A stretch of 64,000 nt of DNA from Rivularia sp. MS3 (lineage in GTDB: Bacteria; Cyanobacteriota; Cyanobacteriia; Cyanobacteriales; Nostocaceae). The stretch is from NCBI GenBank assembly GCA_019192545.1, contig JAHCMI010000020.1, positions 1 to 64,000 on the forward strand, given 5' to 3'. The position numbers and the translations under genes are program-made. Position 1 is the stretch's first letter. Each line of letters begins with the position of its first letter. Positions 8,879 through 17,610 of the stretch are shown piece by piece. The notes under the pieces are model-generated. The model was not told the DNA's origin. It saw nothing but the letters and a program-made list of their open reading frames with translations, and made no database searches.

Positions 8879-9250
8879 GGAAATATTTTAAAAGTAGTGA
8901 GTAGCGAGTATAAGATAAAAACAAATTTCTAATTTACTTACTACTTACTATTTACTACTTGCTACTTACTATTTACTACTCCCAATTAACGAACAACCAC
9001 CGCTAATTTAACGATGGTTGCTTGCAAAAAAAATCAATAGCTTGTTGATGAGCAATTATCTTAATATGAATTGCCTCATTCAACTATATTATGGAAATTT
9101 CGAGGTGGTTTACATCTAGAAAAGTCCTTATTCTAGTTCTTAGTTTTTAGATATATGATGGCGTTTACCGTGTCCTCTGGACAAACTGGGCACCGTCAAT
9201 ATTGTAATGGATTTCCATCGATTGCAATTAGTAAATTTACTCATACCTAC
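8879..9250. other. pth-rpsU convergent intergenic region with heptamer repeats
   Basis: About 8890-8985 is an ACTACTT/ACTATTT heptamer array. A short inverted repeat CAACCA/TGGTTG spans about 8994-9022. No gene was recognised, and no T-run follows the hairpin. Confidence 0.6.
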
Positions 9251-9430
9251 TTATCTGAAACGTCTTTTGCGTCTTGCTGCTACTGCTTTACGTTTACGTT
9301 TCTCCTGTGGGGTTTCAAAATGCCGATGATATTTAACATCAGACAAAATTCCCGCTTTGGAAACTTGACGCTTAAATCGACGTAAAGCTGAATCTATTCC
9401 TTCGTTTTCACCTAAAACCACTTGGGTCAT
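9251..9430 (-). CDS. rpsU: 30S ribosomal protein S21
   Basis: This 59-residue, very basic small-subunit protein lies near the anti-Shine-Dalgarno end of 16S rRNA. The sequence begins [20 protein letters not shown] and continues with the S21 core [20 protein letters not shown], then a Lys/Arg tail. It is full length. The ATG at 9430 is the only sensible start. It lies downstream of rsmI on the same strand, 169 bases away. A perfect 10-bp inverted repeat (9482-9513) is in that gap and would be part of the leader if it is transcribed. Confidence 0.96.
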   Translation of the reverse strand: MTQVVLGENEGIDSALRRFKRQVSKAGILSDVKYHRHFETPQEKRKRKAVAARRKRRFR

Positions 9431-9481
9431 TCTAATCCCTCGTTGTCAACAACTATTTTTGTACTTTATTGTAATGCGTTG

Positions 9482-9513
9482 GTAAATCGTGATGAAAATA
9501 TTCCACGATTTAC
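9482..9513 (-). promoter_or_regulatory. Perfect inverted repeat in rpsU leader
   Basis: GTAAATCGTG (9482-9491) and CACGATTTAC (9504-9513) form a 10-bp stem with a 12-base loop, 52 bases upstream of the rpsU start codon. There is no T-run on either side, so it is not a canonical terminator. It could be an mRNA leader hairpin or an operator. Confidence 0.4.
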
Positions 9514-9599
9514 TTGATTATCGAGCAAAACTGGAACAATCAACCAAAACTCGAATGCTTGATTTTCCAGATTTACTATTTTACCTTTCAATCGTGTTT

Positions 9600-10469
9600 C
9601 TATGTATCTTGTATCTCACAATCGGAATTTTTCAAAGTAAGGGCTAGTTGATAAAGCTGACGGCGGGGTAAAGAAGTTGATGCAGCTAGCTGTCGGCTCG
9701 CTTGTGAGGGCGATATACCCTGATTCATGATTGTTTCTAACTCAGCAAGCAGTTCTTTCCTTGTAAACTGGCGCTCAGCGGCGGTATTACCTGCCACAAC
9801 TAAAGTGTATTCACCCACCGGAGACTTAGATTCGTAGTAGCTACAAGCACCCGCAATACTTCCGCGCCAAAACTCTTCATACATTTTAGTCAATTCTCGC
9901 GCTAAGACAATTTGTCTATCGTCGCCAAATATTTCTTTCATATCTTCTAAAGTCGAGCGCAAGCGATGAGGGGATTCGTAAAATATCAAAGTACGCTCCT
10001 CTAACTTCAATAATTCTAGGTGCGATCGCCTTTGTTTTGATTTAGCGCTGAGGAATCCTTCAAACACAAATTTATCTGTAGAAATTCCCGAAGCACTCAA
10101 TGCGGTTATGGCTGCAACTGCTCCAGGAATAGGAATGACAGTAATATCAGCTTCGGCGCAAGCTTTGACTAATTCATAACCAGGATCGGAAATTCCCGGC
10201 ATCCCAGCATCTGTTACCAGAGCTATAGCTTTTCCTTCGTGTAGCTGCTTTAATAATTCTGGAATTCTACTGTTGCAATTATGTTCGTGATAGCTAATTT
10301 GTGGCGTATTAACTTGAAAATGCTTTAAAAGTTTTCCTGTATGGCGCGTATCTTCAGCCGCAATGTAATCCACCGACTGCAAAATCCGCACTCCTCGAAA
10401 AGTCATATCTTCCAAGTTTCCAATCGGAGTGCCAACAATGTACAGTACACCTGGCTTTGATTCGGTCAT
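9600..10469 (-). CDS. rsmI: 16S rRNA (cytidine(1402)-2'-O)-methyltransferase
   Basis: This S-adenosylmethionine-dependent enzyme 2'-O-methylates C1402 in the 16S rRNA decoding centre. The 289-residue protein has the tetrapyrrole-methylase-like fold motifs of RsmI: LYIVGTPIGNLEDMTFRG at the N-terminus, AEDTRHTGKLL, VTDAGMPGISDPGYELV, and the C-terminal SQASRQLA helix-turn-helix region. Length and start (ATG) are normal. The 5' end abuts an AGTTGTT heptamer tract, and the gene is divergent from the PfkB kinase gene. Confidence 0.95.
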   Translation of the reverse strand: MTESKPGVLYIVGTPIGNLEDMTFRGVRILQSVDYIAAEDTRHTGKLLKHFQVNTPQISYHEHNCNSRIPELLKQLHEGKAIALVTDAGMPGISDPGYELVKACAEADITVIPIPGAVAAITALSASGISTDKFVFEGFLSAKSKQRRSHLELLKLEERTLIFYESPHRLRSTLEDMKEIFGDDRQIVLARELTKMYEEFWRGSIAGACSYYESKSPVGEYTLVVAGNTAAERQFTRKELLAELETIMNQGISPSQASRQLAASTSLPRRQLYQLALTLKNSDCEIQDT

Positions 10470-10600
10470 TTATCAGTTAGTTGTTAGTTGTTAGTTGTTA
10501 AAAGTTAGGAGTTAACAATTAATTAGTCTTTCTCCTTGTCGTCTTGTCCCCTTGTCTCCCCATCTTCCAATCCCCCATGCCCAATCCCCAATTCCCAATC
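10470..10600. repeat. STRR tract (TTAGTTG and CCCAATC types)
   Basis: TTAGTTG repeats at about 10473-10500 are followed by a CCCCAAT/CCCATGC tract from about 10555 to 10600. The second tract overlaps the proposed start of the PfkB kinase gene. Confidence 0.8.
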
Positions 10601-11482
10601 AAAAAATCTTTCAAAGGCTTATTCGTGGGTTTAGTGACGCTGGATTTAATTTATCTTGCAGAATCTCCGCCACAAAATAATCAGAAGTTAGTTGCAGAAG
10701 ATTATATAGTTGCGGCTGGTGGTCCGGTAACAAATGCATCTGTAACTTTTAGTCATTTGGGTAATAATGCTAAGGTTTTGGGTGTTGTTGGCTCTCATCC
10801 TATGACGCAATTAATCAAAAGCGACTTAGCAAATTACCAAGTAGAAATAATTGATTGTTATCCTACCACAGAAAACCCACCACCAGTATCTTCAATTATT
10901 GTTAGTAAAGATTCAGGGGAACGTGCTGTAATTTCTATCAATGCTGTTAAAAATCAAGTTAATAGTAAAGATATTTCACCAGATATTTTGCAAGATATTG
11001 ATATTGTACTAATTGATGGTCATCAAATGGCATTAGGATGCGCGATCGCGCAAAAAGCTAAAGCTGAAAATATACCAGTAGTTATCGATGGTGGAAGCTG
11101 GAAACCGGGATTTGATAAGTTATTGCCTTTCGTTGATTATGCTATTTGTTCGGCTAATTTTTACCCCCCTAACTGCCATAATTCTCAAGAAGTTTTTACT
11201 TATTTAAATCAAATTGGTATTCCTAATATTGCGATTACTCAGGGAGAAAACCCGATTCAATACTTATGCCAAAGCGAAATTAAAGTTTTAGATGTCCCAA
11301 AAATACAACCTGCTGATACACTAGGGGCTGGAGATATTTTCCACGGTGCTTTTTGCCACTATATTTTGCAAGAAACATTCACCACAGCTTTAGAAGCAGC
11401 GGCGAAAATAGCAGCTTTATCCTGCCAGTCTTTTGGTAGTCGTCGTTGGATGGAAAATCAGGAAACAGCTATCACGGATTAA
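10577..11482 (+). CDS. PfkB family carbohydrate kinase
   Basis: This ribokinase/PfkB-fold kinase is predicted to phosphorylate a sugar or nucleoside. Key features are the N-terminal FVGLVTLDLIY strand, AAGGPVTNASVTFSHLG (the GG substrate hinge) and the C-terminal signature DTLGAGDIFHGAF with the catalytic Asp in GAGD. The ATG at 10577 gives 301 residues. Its first codons (MPNPQFPIK) are translated from the CCCAATC repeat tract, so the true start could lie slightly downstream at a non-ATG codon. An upstream TTG (10544) seems less likely. The exact substrate cannot be told from sequence. Confidence 0.88.
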   Translation: MPNPQFPIKKSFKGLFVGLVTLDLIYLAESPPQNNQKLVAEDYIVAAGGPVTNASVTFSHLGNNAKVLGVVGSHPMTQLIKSDLANYQVEIIDCYPTTENPPPVSSIIVSKDSGERAVISINAVKNQVNSKDISPDILQDIDIVLIDGHQMALGCAIAQKAKAENIPVVIDGGSWKPGFDKLLPFVDYAICSANFYPPNCHNSQEVFTYLNQIGIPNIAITQGENPIQYLCQSEIKVLDVPKIQPADTLGAGDIFHGAFCHYILQETFTTALEAAAKIAALSCQSFGSRRWMENQETAITD

Positions 11483-11499
11483 ATGGATTTCACTGATTT

Positions 11500-11616
11500 C
11501 ACTGATTAAAACATAACTAATAACTAACAACTCACTACTAATAAATGGATTCTACTGATTTAAATAAAACTAACAAATAACAACTAATAACTAACAACTA
11601 TCAACTAACTACTAAC
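11500..11616. repeat. AACTAAT heptamer tract
   Basis: AACTAATAACTAACAACT-like repeats occur around 11515-11540 and 11575-11615. A duplicated AATGGATT(T/C)ACTGATTT segment is found at about 11482-11505 and 11543-11562. They fill the gap between the PfkB gene and cysQ. Confidence 0.75.
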
Positions 11617-12483
11617 ATGAATTTACAATCTATTTTAAAATTACTTCGTTCTATTGGTTGGGGTGCTTCAGAGATATTGCATTCTTATTATCGCGGTAAT
11701 AAGCAAGATGATTTGAATATAGAATATAAAGATGATAAGAAAAAAGACCCAGTTACCGAAGCCGATTTAGCTGTTAATAATTATATTTTAAATGCGCTAG
11801 AAAGTGAATTGGGTTGTGAAGAATTCGGTTATGTTACAGAAGAAACTTATAAAAGCAAAAGTGGTATAAATAGCTCTGAATGGGTATGGATTATTGACCC
11901 TTTAGATGGTACAAAAGATTTTATTAATAAAACTGGTGAATATGCAATTCACGTTGCTTTAATTAGAAACCAACGTCCGGAATTAGCGTTAGTTGCTATA
12001 CCTGAAGCCCAAAAACTATATTATGCAATTAAAGGTAGCGGTACATTCGTTGAAACTATTGATGGCAATAAAAAATCTTTGCAATTTCCAAAATACGAAG
12101 ATTCTCAAGATGTATTACAAGACTTAACTTTGGTTGCTAGTCGCAATCACCGCAATCAAAAGCTGAATTATCTTCTGGAAACGTTACCTTTTAAAAATCG
12201 CAAATCAGTAGGCAGCATTGGAGGAAAAATTGTTGCAATCCTCGAACAGCAAGCAGATATTTATATTTCTCTTTCCGGTAAATCCGCACCAAAAGACTGG
12301 GATATCGCAGCACCGGAATTAATATTAACTGAAGCAGGAGGAAAATTCACTCACTTTGACGGCACACCACTGCAATACAATACCGGAGATATTAGTCAAT
12401 GGGGTGGTTTATTAGCTAGTAACGGTAAATGTCACCAAATGCTTTGTAAACAAGCAGAAATAATTTTAAATAATTATGATTAA
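11617..12483 (+). CDS. cysQ: 3'(2'),5'-bisphosphate nucleotidase / inositol monophosphatase family
   Basis: A Mg2+-dependent, Li+-sensitive type phosphatase of 288 residues, probably dephosphorylating the PAP formed in sulfate assimilation. Family motifs are present: KKDPVTEADLAVN, YVTEE with a metal-binding Glu, WVWIIDPLDGTKDFINKTGE, and DWDIAAPELILTEAGG near the C-terminus. The DPLDGTKDF version fits CysQ better than inositol monophosphatase, but the families overlap in substrates. It starts with ATG at the end of the heptamer tract and is followed by another STRR tract (12485-12555). Confidence 0.87.
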   Translation: MNLQSILKLLRSIGWGASEILHSYYRGNKQDDLNIEYKDDKKKDPVTEADLAVNNYILNALESELGCEEFGYVTEETYKSKSGINSSEWVWIIDPLDGTKDFINKTGEYAIHVALIRNQRPELALVAIPEAQKLYYAIKGSGTFVETIDGNKKSLQFPKYEDSQDVLQDLTLVASRNHRNQKLNYLLETLPFKNRKSVGSIGGKIVAILEQQADIYISLSGKSAPKDWDIAAPELILTEAGGKFTHFDGTPLQYNTGDISQWGGLLASNGKCHQMLCKQAEIILNNYD

Positions 12484-12484
12484 T

Positions 12485-12560
12485 AGAGGATTGGGCATTG
12501 GTAATTGGTAATTGCTCACTGTTCACTGTTCACTGTTCACTGTTCACTGCTCACTGCTAA
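12485..12560. repeat. STRR tract (GGTAATT and CACTGTT)
   Basis: GGGCATTGGTAATTGGTAATT is followed by five CACTGTT/CACTGCT heptamers. The tract reaches into the 3' end of the minus-strand DUF4392 gene, whose last codons are read from it. Confidence 0.85.
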
Positions 12561-13497
12561 CTGATTCAATCGCATGTTTCAAAACTTCTGCATGAAATTC
12601 CCAAGATAAGTTATCAACTGATAAGCTGGGAATTCCTTTAATTCCATCTATTGCTAAATTTCTATCTACAAGTGTCTTTAAAATATGAAACTCTATTTCT
12701 GGATTTAATTTTTTGATAATCGCAGCTTGCCAATGGGGACGCAGTAAAGAAAGAGCTAACAATAAACCAGTTGCTCCCCAATTAGATACACCACAAACTA
12801 TTAAATAATTGCATTTTATTTTGCAAGCAATTTCTTCTCCATGTCGAACGCTATTCGCAATAATTTCTCTAGAAATATTTCCCATTCCTAACTCATTACC
12901 ACCATCACCAATGGCGATAGAAATAATTTGTTCTGACTCAAATAGCAAATGTAGCGGTGCCGTATAAGGAGTCACGTCTTGCCCCCTCATATTACGAACA
13001 ATATCATCTTTTCCCGGTCCCGGTCTTTCAATGGAAATTATATGAGATATTGGTAACGATAAAGTTCTCCAAAATTCTATAACTGAAGTCACTGAATTTT
13101 GATTACCTTTAACTTGCCCTACATTAACAACATCAAAAGGAATATCTTGAGAAATTCCTGCTGCAAGAAGTGCTGTTTTGACTGTTTGATAGCACAAGGC
13201 ATCGGTTACAATTCTCACAGGTATATTGACTTCAAGCAAACCAGCCGCTAACAGCGCGCACCCTATGGGACCGTCTGTTTCAGGACATGGTGGGTTGCCA
13301 TAGGGCATGAAAAAGCCTGTAATAATCGCTACGTTGGGATGAGAATGTTCTGCAATCGAACCAGCAGCCCTTAATAATCCCCCCTTAGCTGCCCTCACCA
13401 AAGACTCAATACCTCTACCTACATCTCGCGAGCAGATACTTTCTAAGCGAGATATTTTATCTAGAGTTTCACTTTCGTATTGCGCTTTTTTGGTCAT
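12544..13497 (-). CDS. DUF4392 protein, D-glutamate cyclase C-terminal-like
   Basis: This 317-residue protein matches the DUF4392 family. In animals the mitochondrial D-glutamate cyclase DGLUCY combines a DUF1445-like half and a DUF4392 half; here the two are separate adjacent genes in that order. Visible motifs include AIITGFFMPYGNPPCPETDGPIGCALLA and IAIGDGGNELGMGNI. The ATG at 13497 is favoured over an upstream TTG (13551) that would add an unrelated hydrophobic stretch. The DUF1445 gene lies immediately upstream on the same strand (69 bases between its stop and this start). The last codons (about SVSSEQ) come from an STRR tract. The joint role in D-glutamate metabolism is inferred from the DGLUCY precedent. 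Confidence 0.85.
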   Translation of the reverse strand: MTKKAQYESETLDKISRLESICSRDVGRGIESLVRAAKGGLLRAAGSIAEHSHPNVAIITGFFMPYGNPPCPETDGPIGCALLAAGLLEVNIPVRIVTDALCYQTVKTALLAAGISQDIPFDVVNVGQVKGNQNSVTSVIEFWRTLSLPISHIISIERPGPGKDDIVRNMRGQDVTPYTAPLHLLFESEQIISIAIGDGGNELGMGNISREIIANSVRHGEEIACKIKCNYLIVCGVSNWGATGLLLALSLLRPHWQAAIIKKLNPEIEFHILKTLVDRNLAIDGIKGIPSLSVDNLSWEFHAEVLKHAIESVSSEQ

Positions 13498-13566
13498 AAG
13501 GAAAAAATTTTGCAAGCAGGTAAGGGTTAGGATAAATAATTCGACAAACAAGACGAAAAAATTTCA

Positions 13567-14343
13567 TCACCAAGAGAAATAATCGTCTTTAACGTCTGTA
13601 ACAAACATATACCCAGGAGAATGAGTAATGGCGATTTCCGGCTTTGCTTGAAGAATTGCAATTTGAGTTGTCACTCCACAAGCCCAAAATACCGGAATTT
13701 CTCCCTCCGCGATTGTTACCGCTTCACCGAAATCAGGAGCATCTAAATTTGTAATTCCAATGTCTTCGGGAGTGCCAAAGTGTATGGGTGTACCGTGTGC
13801 TTTGGGAAAACGACTGGTAATTTGTACCGCACGAACAATATCTGATGCTGACAAAGGGCGCATTGACACTACTAAAGGAGCAGAAAACTTTCCCGCTGTC
13901 CTACATTTAATATTAGTTTTGTACATTGGCACATTTTTACCTTGTTCAATATGCCTTACAGGAATACCTGCATTCATTAAAGCCGCTTCAAAAGAAAACG
14001 AACAGCCAATTAAAAAGCCGACGAAATCATCTTGCCAAATATCGGAAATATCACCGACTTCTTCTTGTAATTCCCCCTGACGAAATATATGGTATCTAGG
14101 TAAATCAGTTCTCAAATCTGCACCCCTAGCAACTATTTCTGGCTCGGGATTACCAACTTCAGTTACATCCAGTAAAGGACAAGGTTTGGGGTTGCGAGTA
14201 CAAAAAACCAAAAAGTCAAATGCCATGCTTCTAGGCAAAACAACTAGATTTGCTTGCAGAAATCCATGTGCAATTCCAGGAGTAGGATAATGAAACGCCC
14301 CCTGGCGACATTGAAACCGTACTTCACTAGGAGATAAGTCCAT
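13567..14343 (-). CDS. DUF1445 (YcsI/UPF0317) protein, D-glutamate cyclase N-terminal-like
   Basis: A 258-residue member of the YcsI/DUF1445 family, often annotated as a putative hydro-lyase. The region FLIGCSFSFEAALMNAGIPVRH and the segment YKTNIKCRTAGKF are typical of the family, as is the late VFWACGVTTQIAI. It is the first gene of a two-gene unit with the DUF4392 gene. This mirrors the domain order of animal D-glutamate cyclase, which converts D-glutamate to 5-oxo-D-proline. A starting ATG at 14343 is followed by MDLSPSEVRFQCRQGAF, close to the usual start. Catalysis by this particular protein is not shown. Confidence 0.88.
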   Translation of the reverse strand: MDLSPSEVRFQCRQGAFHYPTPGIAHGFLQANLVVLPRSMAFDFLVFCTRNPKPCPLLDVTEVGNPEPEIVARGADLRTDLPRYHIFRQGELQEEVGDISDIWQDDFVGFLIGCSFSFEAALMNAGIPVRHIEQGKNVPMYKTNIKCRTAGKFSAPLVVSMRPLSASDIVRAVQITSRFPKAHGTPIHFGTPEDIGITNLDAPDFGEAVTIAEGEIPVFWACGVTTQIAILQAKPEIAITHSPGYMFVTDVKDDYFSW

Positions 14344-15268
14344 AAGCCATCAACTTTTTCAGATTTGATTATCAAAGGTAGTTAAGTTTTAAATACCAAC
14401 TTCACTCTACAATTAATCTATTACTTATTTCGGTATTAATTGTGTGTCTATATTGAATCAATATAGTTTGATATTTAATATATCCATAACTACACAAAAA
14501 TCACGCAATCCCTTGTTACATCAATATATCGGCTTCACATGTTTCAATGCTTAGTCTTACTTGCCTATTCTTAAATTGATTGACAATTATTTTTTTTAGA
14601 AAAACTATTTATGCAAAGAATTGAACTGCTTACTTTATTCTAATTAGATAGGGTTTAACTGATAACTTGCACCCTTCTAATAACTGAATGCAGAGCTAAC
14701 AAAAATTATTCCCTAGGCTAAGGCTAGAAACTAGTCAGCTTTGGTACCAGTATAAATAATTTACAAAGCTCTTTCTAAGAAATATTTTTCTTAACATCCT
14801 TAATTTTCACGAATTCGATTATTTATAGTAATTATTTATGCTAAATCAAATATTTACTATAAATCTTTATGGTTGATTCTATGTATAAAGTTTTGTTGGT
14901 GATTAATTTATTTAGTTATTGGTTAAAAATTATTCATCAAGTTAGTTGCAGACTGCTATTAAGCTTGAAGCATGGTGCCAACTAACTATGAGTATAAATA
15001 TTAATTTCAATTTTAAGCTGATAGAAAATATGGAAGTATAAGGTATTAAATTAGACTTGCATACAAACAATTATGTGAAAAATTTTCTTGATTAATGATT
15101 CATGTTTAATATTCTTTTAACTTTACGACAGCTATTTTTTTAACAGCTTTTGTATTATTATCCGAATTGAATATAAATAACGAAAAATTACATTTTTTCG
15201 ACTCTAACCCCGTCTTAAGGTTGAACAACTAAAAATTTAAAAGTTTTTTTCTCTATCAAATAAGGATA
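14344..15268. other. 925-bp AT-rich intergenic region
   Basis: No gene was recognised. The part next to the DUF1445 gene should carry its promoter. An AT-rich perfect palindrome, CTATATTG-AAT-CAATATAG, lies at 14448-14466, about 105 bases upstream of the DUF1445 start codon, and could be an operator. The 3' end (15261-15268, TAAGGATA) supplies the ribosome binding site of the next gene. Nothing else could be supported. Confidence 0.5.
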
Positions 15269-15577
15269 ATGAGCAAATTATTTTTCTTAATTTTTCTTTC
15301 TGTAGCGTTAATTTCTTGCGACGGTGGTACTTCAAGTAATACTGAAACTAAAAAGATAGAAGCTTCAACCGTAACCGATTCGAGTGGAACAACTGTTACC
15401 ACTAATGGAACTGTGATAAGGTTAAACCCTGGCGGCACTCCTGAAATAATTGAAGATCCCAATGGTGACGCTTCTGTAATTCAAAATCCAGATGGTAGTT
15501 TTACTGTTACTAGTAGTGGCGGTACGACTGTATTTTCTGCTGATGGTAGCATCATCAATCAGCCTAATCTTGAATAA
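15269..15577 (+). CDS. Small putative lipoprotein with Gly/Thr/Asp repeats
   Basis: The 102-residue product begins MSKLFFLIFLSVALISCDGG, a type II signal peptide with the lipobox LISC. The lipidated Cys would be residue 17. The mature part is rich in Thr, Gly, Asn, Asp and Ser and has loose repeats (GTTVTTNGT, PNGDASVI, PDGSFTVT, GGTTVFSADGS) that suggest a small beta-repeat structure. A good Shine-Dalgarno sequence (AAGGA) precedes the ATG. The family is not recognised; a surface or periplasmic anchored role is inferred only from the lipobox. Confidence 0.75.
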   Translation: MSKLFFLIFLSVALISCDGGTSSNTETKKIEASTVTDSSGTTVTTNGTVIRLNPGGTPEIIEDPNGDASVIQNPDGSFTVTSSGGTTVFSADGSIINQPNLE

Positions 15578-15670
15578 TCAAATTAGAAAATTATTTTTCA
15601 AAGAGAAGCATTCTAATTTTGCAAATGCCCGCAACTTTAGTTAAGAATCCTCGTAGCTTGCGAAGGTAGA

Positions 15671-16843
15671 ATGCTGCTTTGTGGAAAGTTCTTTATGATG
15701 AAAAAGAGGCTGTTAGGTTTACCTTTTGAAATTACTCTTTTAGATAGATACATTATTAAAGAGTTAATTCCATCATTACTGTTTAGTTTAGCAATTTGTA
15801 CAATCCTTGCTGAATTAGTCGGTATCTCTTTTGAACAAATTAGTATTGCAGTTGAAGAAAATTTACCCGTATATCTTGTAGTTCAGACGCATTGGTTAAA
15901 ACTACCAGCCTTTATTTGTGTTGCTTTACCATTTTCTTTGTTGATATCTACAATAGTTATCTATACAAAGCTGTCAAACAAAAATGAAATTATTGCCTTA
16001 CAAAGCTTGGGAATTAGTTCGCAACGTTTAATTATTCCAAATTTGGCGATCGCTTGTATTTTGACATTAATAATATTCGTTGTTCAAGAGTTAATTGTAC
16101 CTCCTGCAAACTACCAAGCGGCGATGATGTTAGAAACAGAATTAAAGATTGATAGAAATGAATTAGCAAAATACAACAAGCAAAATGTTATCTACCAAGA
16201 ATTTACAGAAAATAACAGCGATAAGCATTTAAAGTTACTATTTTTCGCCGACAGCTTTGATGGTAAAAGAATGAATGACATCACACTCATTAAATTACAC
16301 AATCAACAAGTCAGAGAAATTGTGATTGCTAGCTCGGCTGAATGGAAAGAACAAGCAAAAAAATGGGAATTAATCTCTGGAAGATTCAATTTAATTGGCA
16401 ATGATAATACTTATATTGTCAGCGATGACTTCGAGCAATTATCTTTAAGATTAAGCAGAAAAATATTAGATTATGCCAATCACCATCGCGACAACCGCGA
16501 AATGAATCTCATTGATTTATATTAAAGGTTAGCAATTGTAAAACACACCGGCAATGCAAAAAAAATCCGCGAATTACAGATTAGCATTCAACAAAGATAC
16601 GCGACACCCGTTTCTTGTTTAATATTTACTTTGGTAGGTTCAACTTTAGGAATAAGCTCCAACAAAAAGGCAAGTCGAAATCGTTTAGGTATGGCAGCAA
16701 TCGTTATTTGTCTTTACTACTCAACTCAGTTTTTGAGTAATGCTTTAAGTATCGCAGGATTAATTCCTATATTATGGGGAGTTTGGCTTCCAAATTTTTT
16801 AGGTTTATCAATCAGTAGCTTTACATTGAAATTCAAATGTTGA
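15671..16843 (+). pseudogene. LptF/LptG family permease interrupted by nonsense codon
   Basis: The reading frame encodes a YjgP/YjgQ (LptF/LptG) permease, the membrane part of the ABC machine that extracts lipopolysaccharide towards the outer membrane. The first 284 codons hold the N-terminal transmembrane pair (LLDRYIIKELIPSLLFSLAI), two further helices and the periplasmic domain, then end at TAA (16523-16525). The same frame continues without another stop through ISIQQRYATPVSCLIFTLVG and further hydrophobic helices to 16843. That is the normal C-terminal membrane portion of the family. The full frame of 390 codons is close to normal length. A CAA to TAA change would explain the stop. Either this is a recent pseudogene, two split products are made, or there is a sequencing error. 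Confidence 0.85.
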
Positions 16844-16892
16844 TTTATTTAATTAGTAAAAATGAAAATAAAACAGCTTTGATGAAACCTTG

Positions 16893-16950
16893 TATTCTTC
16901 CCCTATCCTTGTTAACAAAGGGGTGCCGAAGGCGGGGTGAGGTATTCAAC
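16893..16950. repeat. Dispersed repeat CTTCCCCT...AGGGGTGCC...GGGTGAGGT
   Basis: CTTCCCCTATCC...AAAGGGGTGCCGAAGGCGGGGTGAGGT shares its architecture with 18205-18268 (CTTCCCCTCT...GAGAGGGGTGCCCGGAGGGCGGAGTGAGGT). In each copy the CCCCT and AGGGG arms are complementary. A trimmed relative is seen at about 41456-41480. Confidence 0.65.
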
Positions 16951-16989
16951 TGAAAATCTCTGTATATATCATTTAATTGAAATTGAAAA

Positions 16990-17313
16990 ATGAAAAAATC
17001 CATACTCTTACTTCCACTTGCTTTTCTGATGATTTTCGCAATTATATTTTCATCAGTTTTTCTACCTCGAATTAAAGTAGAAATTACGATACAGCCGCAA
17101 TATCAATCAGTTGCTAAAGCCGAGAAGAAAGATAATAACGCAATAGATAAACCCCATTGTGTTGTTTTTTCCGGTTTATCATCACAGATGAAACGACTAA
17201 GTAAAATCCTAAACAGATATTATGGTGAAGGCTATAGTTTAAAAGGATTTTCGACTGCTCCTTCAGGTGGTATAAGTATTAGCGAATATACTGCTGTTGT
17301 CTGTAAAGAGTAA
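16990..17313 (+). CDS. Small hypothetical protein with N-terminal membrane anchor
   Basis: This 107-residue product starts MKKSILLLPLAFLMIFAIIF, a single membrane anchor or uncleaved signal. A short polar region and a compact domain follow (about residues 50-107, with HCVVFSGLSSQMKRLSKIL and YTAVVCKE). The two Cys flanking this domain could form a disulfide in the periplasm or lumen. I do not recognise the family. It starts at ATG and no terminator is evident. It lies 146 bases after the broken LptF/LptG gene on the same strand; co-transcription is possible but not shown. Confidence 0.6.
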   Translation: MKKSILLLPLAFLMIFAIIFSSVFLPRIKVEITIQPQYQSVAKAEKKDNNAIDKPHCVVFSGLSSQMKRLSKILNRYYGEGYSLKGFSTAPSGGISISEYTAVVCKE

Positions 17314-17344
17314 TGATAAAAACAGTTATTGGTATTACTCCCTC

Positions 17345-17413
17345 CTCGCTTTATAATCAATTATCTCTCTGTGTCTCTTTTCTCTGCGCTCTTTGCGTCT
17401 CTGCGGTTTTTTA
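17345..17413. repeat. Dispersed repeat CTCTGCGCTCTTTGCGTCTCTGCGG
   Basis: The tract TCTCTGCGCTCTTTGCGTCTC followed by TGCGGTTTTTT recurs at about 33233-33268, and in inverted form at about 52667-52693. It ends with a T-rich run, so it may also stop transcription. Confidence 0.7.
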
Positions 17414-17484
17414 AGAGGCAGTCTTCTATTGGAAAACTAGAAATGCTATTTTTGTCAGCACTTACGCAATTGTCACAACACTCG

Positions 17485-17558
17485 GGTGGTGCGTGACACT
17501 ACAACCCTGATTACTACGTTTAAAATTAAATTAAGTGTCACAGCACCCTACAGCCGAA
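17485..17558. repeat. Dispersed hairpin repeat GGTGCGTGACACT/AGTGTCACAGCACC
   Basis: GTGCGTGACACT (about 17490-17501) is followed about 34 bases later by its near-complement AGTGTCACAGCACCC (about 17536-17550). The second arm plus flank is nearly repeated at about 46417-46470. The copy at about 33091-33155 keeps the layout but has GTGACGGT and ACCGTCAC, so both arms have changed together. Confidence 0.7.
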
Positions 17559-17610
17559 ATTTGCCAGTTGCTGCCATTCCTATTTGTATTTAATTTAAAA
17601 ATTTTCAATA

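Noticed and set aside
9155-9385. Plus-strand open frame overlapping rpsU
   Set aside because: It is antisense to the clearly identified S21 gene.
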